Source of the DNA: Gemmataceae bacterium
Lineage (GTDB): Bacteria > Planctomycetota > Planctomycetia > Gemmatales > Gemmataceae
Assembly (NCBI GenBank): GCA_025055795.1
Contig: JANWVV010000023.1
Coordinates: forward strand, 1 to 64,000
DNA: 64,000 bases
Reading direction: 5' to 3'
Shown here in pieces: positions 18,747-27,056 of the stretch; within the stretch, counting starts at the first letter, position 1; every line of letters starts with the position of its first letter. A program made the position numbers and the translations under genes. The notes below the pieces were generated by a model. The model searched no databases, had not been told where the DNA came from, and saw only the letters and a program-made list of their open reading frames with translations.

Positions 18747-19909
18747 TGAACCTGCTGGCAGGAAAAACAGTTGGGCACAGAAGCATCCGGTTGCGCTGGC
18801 TGGGAGCTATCGAGACAGCGTCGGTATCCTCCGTTGCGGCACGTCGTCGTAGTCGGCGACGGGCAGCAGCGATGAGTTTACTGGCTGGACTGTGTAGTTT
18901 TGTAATTTTGCAGGCTCCGCTGGCATGGTACCTGGATGGCAAGTCCCCAGGGCGACGGGATCCCGAATATGCCCGGCGGGTTATCTTGTGTCGGGCCCGT
19001 CTCGCCGAACACCCCCACCGCCCCCTTGTTGCTGTGTTGGGCAATTCGCGCACGGCCATGGCCGTCTGTCCTGCGGTGTGGGAAACAGACCTTCTCCAAA
19101 CCAATGACCAGGCCCCTTTGCTGTTTAATTTCGGACTGGTGGGGGCAGGGCCTCTACTGCAGCAATTGACGGCCCAACGCTTGCTCAACGATGGCATCCA
19201 GCCAGCTATGGTTTTATGGGAATACTGGCCTCCCTTTTTGCACTACGATGAACAATGGAACGATTGGCAGCGGCTTAATCAGGATCGCCTCAGCCCGCGG
19301 GATCTGCCCTGGCTAGAAGCCCACTGCCCTCCCGAAGCAAAAGACGCACTGCGACATCGCATCTGGACCCAACACTTGCTCCCCTGTTGGGGTAGCCGGC
19401 ACCGTCTGCTTTTACAGCTTGTACCGGAGTGGCTGCCGCGCTCGCGACGGATCGACTGGACCTGGTCGTCGATTGATCCATGGGGCTGGCATCCGCCTCT
19501 AGACAGTCAAGTTCTTGGCTCAGCCGGGCGGCTTCGCCTGACCGAACACTGTCAAGCTATCTATCAACCGTTACTGGCACGCTACAGTCCCGCGGAAGCG
19601 GCCGAAATCTGTCTGCAGCGGGGGATACGGCTGTTACAAGCAGCCGGGGTCAAAGTGGTGCTGCTGTATTTGCCGGAATCACCACGGTTCCGCAGTTGGT
19701 ACCCAGAGCCAGTCCAGCAGTATATCGAGCAACAGCGGCAGCGGCTGACGCAGCAACTGGGGGTGCCCTGGCTAGATGCCCGTAGCTGGATGGTTGAAGA
19801 AGACTTTGTGGATGGCTTTCATTTGTCGCGCCAAGGAGCGGTCGGCTTCACCCGCCGACTAGCACGCCTCCTGGTTGCTGAATACCGTGCTTATTGGCAT
19901 GCCCGGTGA
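18746..19909 (+). CDS. SGNH/DUF1574-like protein, paralogue 2
   Basis: A 387-residue paralogue of its neighbours. An Arg-rich N-terminus (RRRSRRRAA) precedes a membrane segment (about 43-60), which fits a positive-inside orientation. SGNH blocks: VLGNSRTAMAV, FNFGLVGAGP, VLWEYWPPFL and FVDGFHLSRQGA, so the Ser, Asp and His are kept although HH is FH here. A shared DPWGWHPPLD segment links it to paralogue 1. Its ATG overlaps the preceding stop by one base (TGATG), implying coupled translation; an earlier in-frame start would overlap far more. Confidence 0.78.
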   Translation: MNLLAGKTVGHRSIRLRWLGAIETASVSSVAARRRSRRRAAAMSLLAGLCSFVILQAPLAWYLDGKSPGRRDPEYARRVILCRARLAEHPHRPLVAVLGNSRTAMAVCPAVWETDLLQTNDQAPLLFNFGLVGAGPLLQQLTAQRLLNDGIQPAMVLWEYWPPFLHYDEQWNDWQRLNQDRLSPRDLPWLEAHCPPEAKDALRHRIWTQHLLPCWGSRHRLLLQLVPEWLPRSRRIDWTWSSIDPWGWHPPLDSQVLGSAGRLRLTEHCQAIYQPLLARYSPAEAAEICLQRGIRLLQAAGVKVVLLYLPESPRFRSWYPEPVQQYIEQQRQRLTQQLGVPWLDARSWMVEEDFVDGFHLSRQGAVGFTRRLARLLVAEYRAYWHAR

Positions 19910-19914
19910 CGGCC

Positions 19915-21135
19915 ATGAATTTGACGCGAGTTCGTCAGATTGCCCCTCAGGCATCCCGCGGGCCGGTGCTGCGGCTTGTAGGAGTCGTGGGGGACAACCT
20001 TGCCCCGCCAGCAGATGTCCGCCGCAAGAAACAGTGTGCACGCGTACAGAAAGCCCGCAGTGCTTTGAAATGGACCCTGTTGGCCTTGCTCGGTTTCCAT
20101 CTTGGCCTGGCCGCGTTGTTGGAGACAGTTTGCCCCCATTGGCGGGATCCGGAATTCGGACATCGGCTGCAACAATTACAGCGACTGCAACTGCTAACAG
20201 AGCCAAGGCGCCCTTTGGTGCTCATCTTAGGCACCTCTCGGGCGCAAAACGGCCTGCAACCGGCGGCCATGGAGTTCGAACAGCAACCATGTTCGCCTCT
20301 TGTCTTCAATTTTGCCCAAACCGGTTCTCCCCCTCTGAAGGTCTTGCTGACTTTCCGCCGATTGATCGATGCTGGGATCGTGCCGGACGCGATAGTGGTC
20401 GAAGTACTACCACTTTGGCTGGCTATCGACGCCCCCGCCGAGGTTGTTTTTGCCTCGTCCGTAGAACGCCTCACCTGGCGCGACCTGACTTATCTGGCTC
20501 CCTATTGCCACAACCAGCAGCGACTGCAGCGGCAATGGCTGAGGCGGCGATTGACTCCCTGGTGGACACAACGGAGCGTTCTTAAAAGCCACTGGTGTCC
20601 TCGTTGGTTACCCTGGAACGAGCGGGTTGACCCCTTCTGGACCGGGATGATGGCCGACGGATTCATGCCATTTCTGTACGCCGAACCTACAGAAGATTTC
20701 CGTCAGCGGGCCCAGGCTCATGCCCGTCTGGAATACGCTTATGCCTTTCAGGGATTCAGATTTACGAGCGGGTGCTTGTCGGCTGTGGCAGAATTGGTGA
20801 GCTTGTGCCGGCAGCACGGGGTCGCCGTGGCTTTTGTGGAGCCCCCCACGGCTGGTCAGTTCCGTAGCTGGTTTGCTCCTGGTGTGTGGGAGCATGGCCG
20901 ACAGCAACTGTTCAACTTGGCCCAGCAGTGGAACGTTCCGCTGTTTCCTGCCGAGTTGCCTCTGGAAGACCATGAGTTTGCCGATGGGCATCACTTGCTC
21001 AGGAGCGGGGCGGCTCGCTATAGTCGCTGGTTGGCCGAGCGGTACCTGCGACCTTGGTTGCAAGCCGAGGGGATCCTGACAAGTGCCTCGTCACCTCCAG
21101 TGCCGGTAACTACGCAGAAATTACGCCACCCGTAA
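19915..21135 (+). CDS. SGNH/DUF1574-like protein, paralogue 3
   Basis: A 406-residue paralogue, the most divergent of the three. A basic region (RRKKQCARVQKAR) precedes a membrane segment near 53-72. SGNH blocks: LILGTSRAQNGL, FNFAQTGSPP, VVEVLPLWL and FADGHHLLRSGA. The DPWGW segment of the other two becomes VDPFW. The gene starts 5 bases after paralogue 2 and ends the operon; a small 7-bp hairpin follows its stop. Three copies for one MBOAT suggests different acceptor sugars or positions, which is inference. Confidence 0.77.
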   Translation: MNLTRVRQIAPQASRGPVLRLVGVVGDNLAPPADVRRKKQCARVQKARSALKWTLLALLGFHLGLAALLETVCPHWRDPEFGHRLQQLQRLQLLTEPRRPLVLILGTSRAQNGLQPAAMEFEQQPCSPLVFNFAQTGSPPLKVLLTFRRLIDAGIVPDAIVVEVLPLWLAIDAPAEVVFASSVERLTWRDLTYLAPYCHNQQRLQRQWLRRRLTPWWTQRSVLKSHWCPRWLPWNERVDPFWTGMMADGFMPFLYAEPTEDFRQRAQAHARLEYAYAFQGFRFTSGCLSAVAELVSLCRQHGVAVAFVEPPTAGQFRSWFAPGVWEHGRQQLFNLAQQWNVPLFPAELPLEDHEFADGHHLLRSGAARYSRWLAERYLRPWLQAEGILTSASSPPVPVTTQKLRHP

Positions 21136-21150
21136 CCGACTATGTCGGTT
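21134..21150 (+). terminator. Possible weak terminator after the MBOAT operon
   Basis: AACCGAC and GTCGGTT pair perfectly (7 bp) around a 3-base loop and overlap the stop codon of the last gene. CCAAGCCCTTTT follows, with only a short T-run placed 10 bases on. The next gene is on the other strand, so a terminator is expected here. Confidence 0.35.
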
Positions 21151-21254
21151 CCAAGCCCTTTTGATCAACGCAATTGTCAGTGGTTTTCCCGTCGGCAGGC
21201 TACTCGGTTCTCACGACCTCGGGTAGGAAGGTAAGACCCGGGTTGCAGGGCGGT

Positions 21255-21818
21255 TTAGCGGATCAGGCCGGCCTTTCTGGCATAGGGGAACAATCCGCCT
21301 GCCTCCAGAATGGGGCGTACCTCGCCTAAGGGCTGTAACTCAAAGGTTTGCCCAGTGGTCAGGTTGGTCAGTAAGGCGGCATCCAGATCGATCAGCAGTT
21401 CGTCGCCGGTGCAGATCCGGTCAACCAAACGCTGGCGGGACTCCAAGGGGATAAGATAGCCGCCATTGACCGCATTGCGGTAGAAGATACGCGCGTAAAA
21501 TTCCGCGACGACCGCTTGAATACCAGCAGCGGCTAAGGCAATGGGTGCATGTTCGCGACTGGAACCACAGCCGAAATTTTTGCCCGCCACCACAATTCGA
21601 TATGGAGAAACGAATTCGTCGCTGGGATCATGAAAGGGGATGTGCCCCTTGGGAAGACCGGCCTGGTCGTCCGGCACACCACTCAGGGCGTATTTGCCGA
21701 ACATGCGGTACTCTTCCGGAATGGCCGGATTGTACGTCAGATATTGGGCAGGGATGATCTGATCGGTGTCGATATTATCACCCAAAACGTAGGCACGACC
21801 GGTGATGCGGGATTGCAT
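21255..21818 (-). CDS. leuD: 3-isopropylmalate dehydratase small subunit
   Basis: The 187-residue small subunit of isopropylmalate isomerase in leucine synthesis; it must pair with LeuC, which is not in the window. Motifs: LGDNIDTDQIIPAQYL, the swivelling-domain loop VVAGKNFGCGSSREHAP, and YARIFYRNAVNGGYLI. The ATG at 21818 gives the family start (MQSRITGRAYVLGDN); an upstream in-frame start would add 17 residues without homology. It is convergent with the MBOAT operon. Confidence 0.92.
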   Translation of the reverse strand: MQSRITGRAYVLGDNIDTDQIIPAQYLTYNPAIPEEYRMFGKYALSGVPDDQAGLPKGHIPFHDPSDEFVSPYRIVVAGKNFGCGSSREHAPIALAAAGIQAVVAEFYARIFYRNAVNGGYLIPLESRQRLVDRICTGDELLIDLDAALLTNLTTGQTFELQPLGEVRPILEAGGLFPYARKAGLIR

Positions 21819-22170
21819 AGGTGATGAAAGTCTCCGGACGGTATACTGACACACAACGGCCGGGAGCACCAGCCGGAGAGAGTGTCATTCTGGCTGCGGG
21901 TTCCCGTTCATCCACAAGCTAGGTGTTGTAAGCGATTGCGGCCAGAGGGGAAGAAGTGATCCTACGGCTAGCCTCCTTAGGACTGCCATCCTCTGGCGTT
22001 AATTGGTTGTCGGCGACGCCTTTTTCGCGTGCCTGACCAGCTGGCCGACACATGGGGGAAAATTGCATGCTACAGTGTCGGAAAGTAAGACGTCTGCATA
22101 GGTCGCGCCGCCCAACGCGACAGCCGGAAAATTGTGCCTAATGCCTGAATTTTTCGGAGTGTGCCGCGTC
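21819..22170. other. Divergent intergenic region between leuD and the sigma-54 activator
   Basis: About 350 bases carrying the promoters of both genes. The 5' part could encode a short N-terminal extension of leuD. I see no clear promoter pair, strong hairpin or extra gene. Confidence 0.4.
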
Positions 22171-24177
22171 ATGCGTGTGCGAATAATGGTGGAATCGGGT
22201 CAGTGTCAGCCTCCCGTGCTGGAGTGGGCCGGGGACCAACCCATAACCATCGGCCGCAGCCGGGATAACACGATCGTGGTGCGGGATGAGTTGGCCTCAC
22301 GCTTGCACGCCAAAATCTATTGTGAAGACGACCACTGGATGATCCGCGATTTCAGCCTCAATGGCACCCGTGTCGACGGCGTGCGGGTGCAGGGGGCCAT
22401 GCGTCTTCAGGATGGTCAGCGCATCCGCATTGGTGATACCATCTTGCGTTTCACCGTTGAACCCAAGTCCGGCCTGCAGAGTAAATCCGGCTCCTCCAGC
22501 GGCTCCGGCCTGAGCAATACTTCGGCCTCTTCTGCCACTAGTGACACTGTCAAGGGAGTGCCGATCAATCCATACGGCCAGACCAAAGTTCATCCCGTTC
22601 CCAATGAACGGTCTGTAGTGGCTGATCCGCATGAAACGGACCAGCAATTGCGGATGGATGAACTGACGGCGTTATGCAAGTTCATGCAGCAGGCGGTGGA
22701 AATGAAAACACCGCATGAAATGATCGCGGCGGCCCTCCGGGTTATTCTGCATCAGACGACAGCCCGCTTGGCAGGTTATCTGGCATTGGACCCCGACGAT
22801 CCAGCCCCCAAAGTGGTGCTCCCCGAGTCGGCTTCGGTCGACATTCCCCTAAGCAAGCGGTTGACCTCGCAAGTCCAGAGCGAGGGGAAGACCGTCTGGC
22901 TGTTCTCTCAGGTCTCAGCGACACACTCGCCGACCGATTCGCTTTCGGCCTTTGCCGATGCCTTGTGTATTCCCTTACGGGCGTCTGGTGAACCGTTTGC
23001 GGCCTTGCATGTCTATCGCACGGGTCGTGCCTTCACCGAGCGGGACGTCCGCTTCATCGAAGCGCTGGCGGGTTATCTGGCCCATGCCTTGGAACTCCAT
23101 CGTAGCCGACGCATCCTTTGGGCCGAAAATTCCCGCTTGCGTACCCATGTCCCGGCCGCCGACGACATCATCGGTTCCAGTAATGCCATTGTTCAGCTCC
23201 GTCAGCAAATTATGCGAGCCGCTCCTCAACCGTTCACCGTGCTGGTACAGGGAGAAAGCGGTTCGGGCAAAGAGCTAGTCGCGCTCGCGTTACATCGCAA
23301 CAGTCGGCGGGCTAATGGGCCGCTGGTGGTTGTCAACTGCGCGGCCATTGCTCCTACCTTACTCGAAGCCGAACTGTTCGGTTACAAAAAAGGAGCGTTC
23401 AGCGGAGCCGATCACGATCATCCCGGACTATTCCAACAGGCCGATGAAGGAACTTTGTTCCTGGACGAAGTAGGCGAACTATCCTTGGAGTGCCAGGCGA
23501 AATTGCTGCGGGTGATTGAAGGAAAAGCCTTCCGGCCCGTGGGCGGGACCAGTGACGTAAAGGTCGATGTCCGCATTATCGCTGCCACACATCGCAACCT
23601 GGAAAAAGAGGTCAAGGCCGGCCGCTTCCGCGAAGACTTGCTGTTCCGGCTCCGTATTATCCAAATCCGCGTGCCGCCGCTTCGGGAGCACCCTGAAGAC
23701 ATTCCCGAGCTTGCTGAATATTTCCTGGCACGTGTGTCCACTGAATGTCGCCGCAAGTTCCGGCTGACCCCTGCTGCTTTATTCAAATTGCAATCTTATA
23801 CCTGGCCCGGAAACGTCCGGCAACTGCGAGCTGCTATCGAAAACGCCGCCGTGATGAGCGAAAGCGACATCATCGATGCCGACGCCTTCAATTTCGGCAG
23901 TAGCGATCCGCCCTCCGGCTCATACAAAGGCTTGGATTTGCCCGCCAGCTTGAACATGGATGACATCGAGACCTGGGCCATTCGCCGGGCCTTGAAGCAG
24001 ACAGGGGGGAACGTCTCGCACGCCGCCCGCTTATTGGGCATCAGCCGCGATACGCTACACACCAAGATCAAAGCCAAAGGGATCGACCGACAGGCTTTGA
24101 TTCAAGGTCACAGCCCGGCAACCCCGCCACCAGCCTCCTCAACGAGTTCACCGCCGCCTGTCAGCCCGAAATCCTAA
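22171..24177 (+). CDS. FHA-GAF sigma-54-dependent transcriptional activator
   Basis: A 668-residue enhancer-binding protein. An FHA domain (about 12-95; ITIGRSRDNTIVV, SRLHAKI, LNGTRVDG) reads phosphothreonine, which suggests input from a Ser/Thr kinase, a class abundant in planctomycetes. A linker leads to a GAF domain (about 165-310). The AAA+ domain has Walker A GESGSGKE (361-368), the sigma-54 contact loop as GAFSGA (408-413) and Walker B FLDEVGE (about 430-436). A Fis-type helix-turn-helix ends the chain (NVSHAARLLGISRDTLHTKI), before a Pro/Ser tail. The ATG at 22171 has GGAG upstream; starts at 22141 or 22132 are possible. Its target genes are unknown. Confidence 0.93.
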   Translation: MRVRIMVESGQCQPPVLEWAGDQPITIGRSRDNTIVVRDELASRLHAKIYCEDDHWMIRDFSLNGTRVDGVRVQGAMRLQDGQRIRIGDTILRFTVEPKSGLQSKSGSSSGSGLSNTSASSATSDTVKGVPINPYGQTKVHPVPNERSVVADPHETDQQLRMDELTALCKFMQQAVEMKTPHEMIAAALRVILHQTTARLAGYLALDPDDPAPKVVLPESASVDIPLSKRLTSQVQSEGKTVWLFSQVSATHSPTDSLSAFADALCIPLRASGEPFAALHVYRTGRAFTERDVRFIEALAGYLAHALELHRSRRILWAENSRLRTHVPAADDIIGSSNAIVQLRQQIMRAAPQPFTVLVQGESGSGKELVALALHRNSRRANGPLVVVNCAAIAPTLLEAELFGYKKGAFSGADHDHPGLFQQADEGTLFLDEVGELSLECQAKLLRVIEGKAFRPVGGTSDVKVDVRIIAATHRNLEKEVKAGRFREDLLFRLRIIQIRVPPLREHPEDIPELAEYFLARVSTECRRKFRLTPAALFKLQSYTWPGNVRQLRAAIENAAVMSESDIIDADAFNFGSSDPPSGSYKGLDLPASLNMDDIETWAIRRALKQTGGNVSHAARLLGISRDTLHTKIKAKGIDRQALIQGHSPATPPPASSTSSPPPVSPKS

Positions 24178-24402
24178 GGATCACTGTGATTATGCTCATC
24201 TTATAAAGATAGAACAGCTGACCGTTTGATGAATTTGCAGATCTCTTAGCATAATAGCAGTCATTTTGGCATCCATCAGTCTAATAAATGCGCCTGCAAA
24301 AGAGATCATGATGATTAATTGTATTGTGACGATTGCAGTAGGACGAGTGAAAGGGCTAATTGTATTACTGATCTTTTGATCGTTTTATGAGAATTATCGC
24401 GT

Positions 24403-24915
24403 TTATGATGAGTGGACAGAGGTAAGCGAACTGGGGGTGGAGAGAGGGGGGGCCGGTCGCCAATTGGGTCCGAGTTGGCTTGCTGCCTGTTGGGCTGATA
24501 TGTTGAACAGAACGCGGCCCGCCACGGTCCAGTCTCCCTGGTGGAAAAGGAGAATGACGACACCGTGGCGGGGCTCATGGACAGGGTGTCCTTCCCAGGC
24601 TTCGGCGTCACCCGCAGGCTCAAACTGTATTGTCAGAGGCACCAGAGCGGCCACGTGCCGGTTGGTCCCTTCGAGCAACCATAGCGGTTCACCTACGAAC
24701 TGACAGCGGTGCCACTTCAGGCCACGGGGCTTGCCGGTGCTACTGGCCTGCTGCAAGACCATCTCTTCCAGGCGTTGCCGTTGCAGGCGAAACGATTCAT
24801 AGGCTCGTTCCAAACGAATCAACACCGCCAGGCGGTTGAGCCAGCGTACTAGAAAATAGACCCCAACGGCGCCCAGCGTCATGACAGTGATCCACAACAT
24901 GGCGACTTGATTCAT
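24403..24915 (-). CDS. Single-pass membrane protein, unknown function
   Basis: A 170-residue protein I do not recognise. One N-terminal membrane helix (about 5-24) is followed by a basic helical stretch (LERAYESFRLQRQRLEEMV) and a soluble domain with beta-like segments (EPLWLLEGTNRHVAALVPLTIQFEP; HGVVILLFHQGDWTVAGRVLFN), ending in a Pro/Ser tail. The ATG at 24915 follows AGGGGG. It lies about 100 bases downstream of the polytopic protein gene on the same strand, so they may form a two-gene operon. No catalytic residues are apparent. Confidence 0.6.
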   Translation of the reverse strand: MNQVAMLWITVMTLGAVGVYFLVRWLNRLAVLIRLERAYESFRLQRQRLEEMVLQQASSTGKPRGLKWHRCQFVGEPLWLLEGTNRHVAALVPLTIQFEPAGDAEAWEGHPVHEPRHGVVILLFHQGDWTVAGRVLFNISAQQAASQLGPNWRPAPPLSTPSSLTSVHSS

Positions 24916-25017
24916 CCCTTTGCCCCCTGCCCCTGGGCACCCTAGTCCATCCCCGACCGACGCCTAGCCAACTCGAGAAAACACCGGGTCCTACGCGTAA
25001 ACGGATCAATTGTGCCC

Positions 25018-26409
25018 TCAGCCGTCATCCCGACCTTGTGATGGAGTTTCGCCAATTGGCACATTGTTTTGGCGAAAAATGCCAATCCCAGCTTCCCGCA
25101 GTAAGGGAATGGCTACCCGGCCGCGGTCCATCTGACCGGCATTGAACGAATTCGGGAAGTGTCGCTCAACCAACTCCTGGGCGGACCAGCCTGCGTGGGC
25201 ATCCCGAGCTAAATCCTGATGATAGGCGAGTATGGCGGCTCCGTGGTTCAGGCCTTGCATCAGGTTTTCCGGGAAAGTCAAAGCCATTCCCAGACACAAT
25301 AACTGGCATACGACCCGCAAATGGTGGCGCACGGCGACTAGATAGGCTAATCCCAACAAGGGCCAGCTTAATAGGGCGTAGCGGGGCCACAAACCCATGG
25401 TGTCGCCAAATCCCGCGCGGCCCAAGCCGATGACCAGGGTCAAGGCCAATTGGCCTACTAGCCAGGCGAAAACACCAGTCCGCACCCCAGAGGGAACGGT
25501 GCTTGTCAAAAGCCGGCGTAGGGCCAATCCCGTTAGAGTCATGGCGGTCAAGGCAGCCCATGGCCACAGCGGGGTCACGGCTGGACCCCAGCCCATGGCC
25601 AGCACCTGGCCGGCCGTTGCTGTTAAACGTACCGGCTCTGTGCACAAGGGTGGATGACCAGCCGGTCGTTGATAATCCCTGAAGTAGGCCCACACGTACG
25701 CAATCAGTAACAGGACGGGAATGAAGGCCCAGAAGGCCAGGCGACGTTGTTTGCGACGCCACAAACGGATTGCTTCAAAAGCCAGCCACCCTCCGATGGT
25801 ACAGGCGAGGGGTAGTCCAAAAGCACCACACGCCGCAATTGACAAAGTCAAAATGCCAATAAGTGCTAAACGGCCAGTGGTCAACTGCGGCCCGAGTGTT
25901 AATAAGGTGACCGCCAGAGCGATGCTCCCCCAGGCGTACAAGACGAAACATACCTGGTACCCCATCACCCAATTTTCCCAATGACCGGGATGAAGCAAGG
26001 CCAGCGGAAAAAAGAGATCCGTCCACGCGACTGAACCCCGCCAGTGGGTTGCCGTGCGTATCAGCCAAAGGCTCAGGCCGGCCAGTAAAATGATTTGCAG
26101 ATATGAATTGGCCCGGAAACTGAACGTCACACTAAAAGCGCTATAATATATTGCCCGTGGCAAAGGCATCCGATGCTCGTTGTGTTGCGCCCACAATGCG
26201 GGCAGCCACGGTTGACTACCCACAAGCACCGGTACAAATTCCCATTCATCGGCATACGGAATGTCGGCCACAAAAGTATGGACGTAGAGTATGGCCAGTG
26301 TGGTAGTAAGGGCCCAAGCAAGTGCCACTACGACACGCAGACGGTGTTGTTGAGTGCGTGCTTCGGCTTGTAAGTTGCTCTCTGGTGAAACGGTTCCCTT
26401 GAACACCAT
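25018..26409 (-). CDS. Polytopic membrane protein, glycosyltransferase-like topology
   Basis: A 463-residue protein with about ten membrane segments. An early extracytoplasmic loop has an acidic DIPYADEWEFVPVL segment soon after helix 1, where GT-C (dolichol-phosphate-sugar-type) glycosyltransferases keep their catalytic Asp/Glu. Later parts are hydrophobic and Trp/Leu/Ala-rich. It resembles the many uncharacterised DUF-type membrane proteins of bacterial polysaccharide loci, but I cannot assign a family. The ATG at 26409 follows AGGA at 7 bases. The downstream 170-residue membrane protein may be its partner. Confidence 0.62.
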   Translation of the reverse strand: MVFKGTVSPESNLQAEARTQQHRLRVVVALAWALTTTLAILYVHTFVADIPYADEWEFVPVLVGSQPWLPALWAQHNEHRMPLPRAIYYSAFSVTFSFRANSYLQIILLAGLSLWLIRTATHWRGSVAWTDLFFPLALLHPGHWENWVMGYQVCFVLYAWGSIALAVTLLTLGPQLTTGRLALIGILTLSIAACGAFGLPLACTIGGWLAFEAIRLWRRKQRRLAFWAFIPVLLLIAYVWAYFRDYQRPAGHPPLCTEPVRLTATAGQVLAMGWGPAVTPLWPWAALTAMTLTGLALRRLLTSTVPSGVRTGVFAWLVGQLALTLVIGLGRAGFGDTMGLWPRYALLSWPLLGLAYLVAVRHHLRVVCQLLCLGMALTFPENLMQGLNHGAAILAYHQDLARDAHAGWSAQELVERHFPNSFNAGQMDRGRVAIPLLREAGIGIFRQNNVPIGETPSQGRDDG

Positions 26410-26644
26410 TGCTGTTCCTGTTGGTTAGTGTCGCAGCCGTTTCGCACTTGTCAGGGACGTTTGGGCGTGTTTAGAGTTAGTTACTGTCTTCTTGCTCCCA
26501 AGTAGACCAGCTATCCTGGTATTTTTTCCTTCTGCCACACTGGATAAGGGTACTGTGGCCGCTAGCAGGGGCGGACTGTATTAATTCATTGCAGCACAAC
26601 AAATGGTGATAACTGCCCTCAGGGTTAATCTTAGACCAATCAGT

Positions 26645-26678
26645 GTCCGTCGACGGGCGTGGCAACGCCCGTTGGGAC
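26645..26678 (+). promoter_or_regulatory. Long leader hairpin before the DUF6800-like gene
   Basis: GTCC (26645-26648) pairs with GGAC (26675-26678). After a 2-base bulge, CGACGGGCGT (26651-26660) pairs with ACGCCCGTTG (26665-26674) around the loop GGCA, with one G-U pair: 14 pairs in all. It ends 30 bases before the ATG at 26709, and the upstream gene is divergent, so it is not a read-in terminator. It may be an RNA regulatory or stability element. Confidence 0.55.
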
Positions 26679-26708
26679 TTCCTGCAGTCAAGGGGAGGGT
26701 ACTTGCGG

Positions 26709-26873
26709 ATGGTCGAACGACGCATTGAGTTGAATCGGCGGTATCGTCGTAAGAAAAAGATGAAAAAACTGAAGGCGAAATTGGCAACAGCCACAGGGGC
26801 CGAGCGGGAAAAGATCCTTTATAAGATCCGCCGCCTCAGTCCGTTCTGGAAAGAGCCATCAACGCAGGGTTAA
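26709..26873 (+). CDS. Small basic protein, DUF6800-like
   Basis: A 54-residue, strongly basic helical protein: VERRIELNRRYRRKKKMKKL, then a helix with GAEREKILYKIRRLSPFW. This resembles the DUF6800 group of planctomycete micro-proteins, as I recall it; no function is known to me. Basic charge and short length suggest RNA or ribosome association, which is inference. The ATG at 26709 has GGGGAGGG about 10 bases upstream, so I prefer it over an in-frame start at 26643 that would read through the leader hairpin. Confidence 0.68.
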   Translation: MVERRIELNRRYRRKKKMKKLKAKLATATGAEREKILYKIRRLSPFWKEPSTQG

Positions 26874-27056
26874 AACCCGTTTGAATCACATTAAGACAGC
26901 GGCAAGAGGCAATGCACCAGCTCGGACTTGCCCGATTTTTCCATCCCCCCTCTCTGCTCAGTTAGTACAAGGCATGTGACCACCCGGCCCGTTCGGACGG
27001 TTTCTCCGGGAATGCGTAAGTGCTCGACGAAGGCCGAGGGAAAAGCTTATTGGCTT

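Noticed and set aside
18499-19197. A 232-codon reverse frame across the SGNH paralogues
   Set aside because: It is Arg/Ser-rich, lacks a ribosome site and lies opposite two conserved genes.
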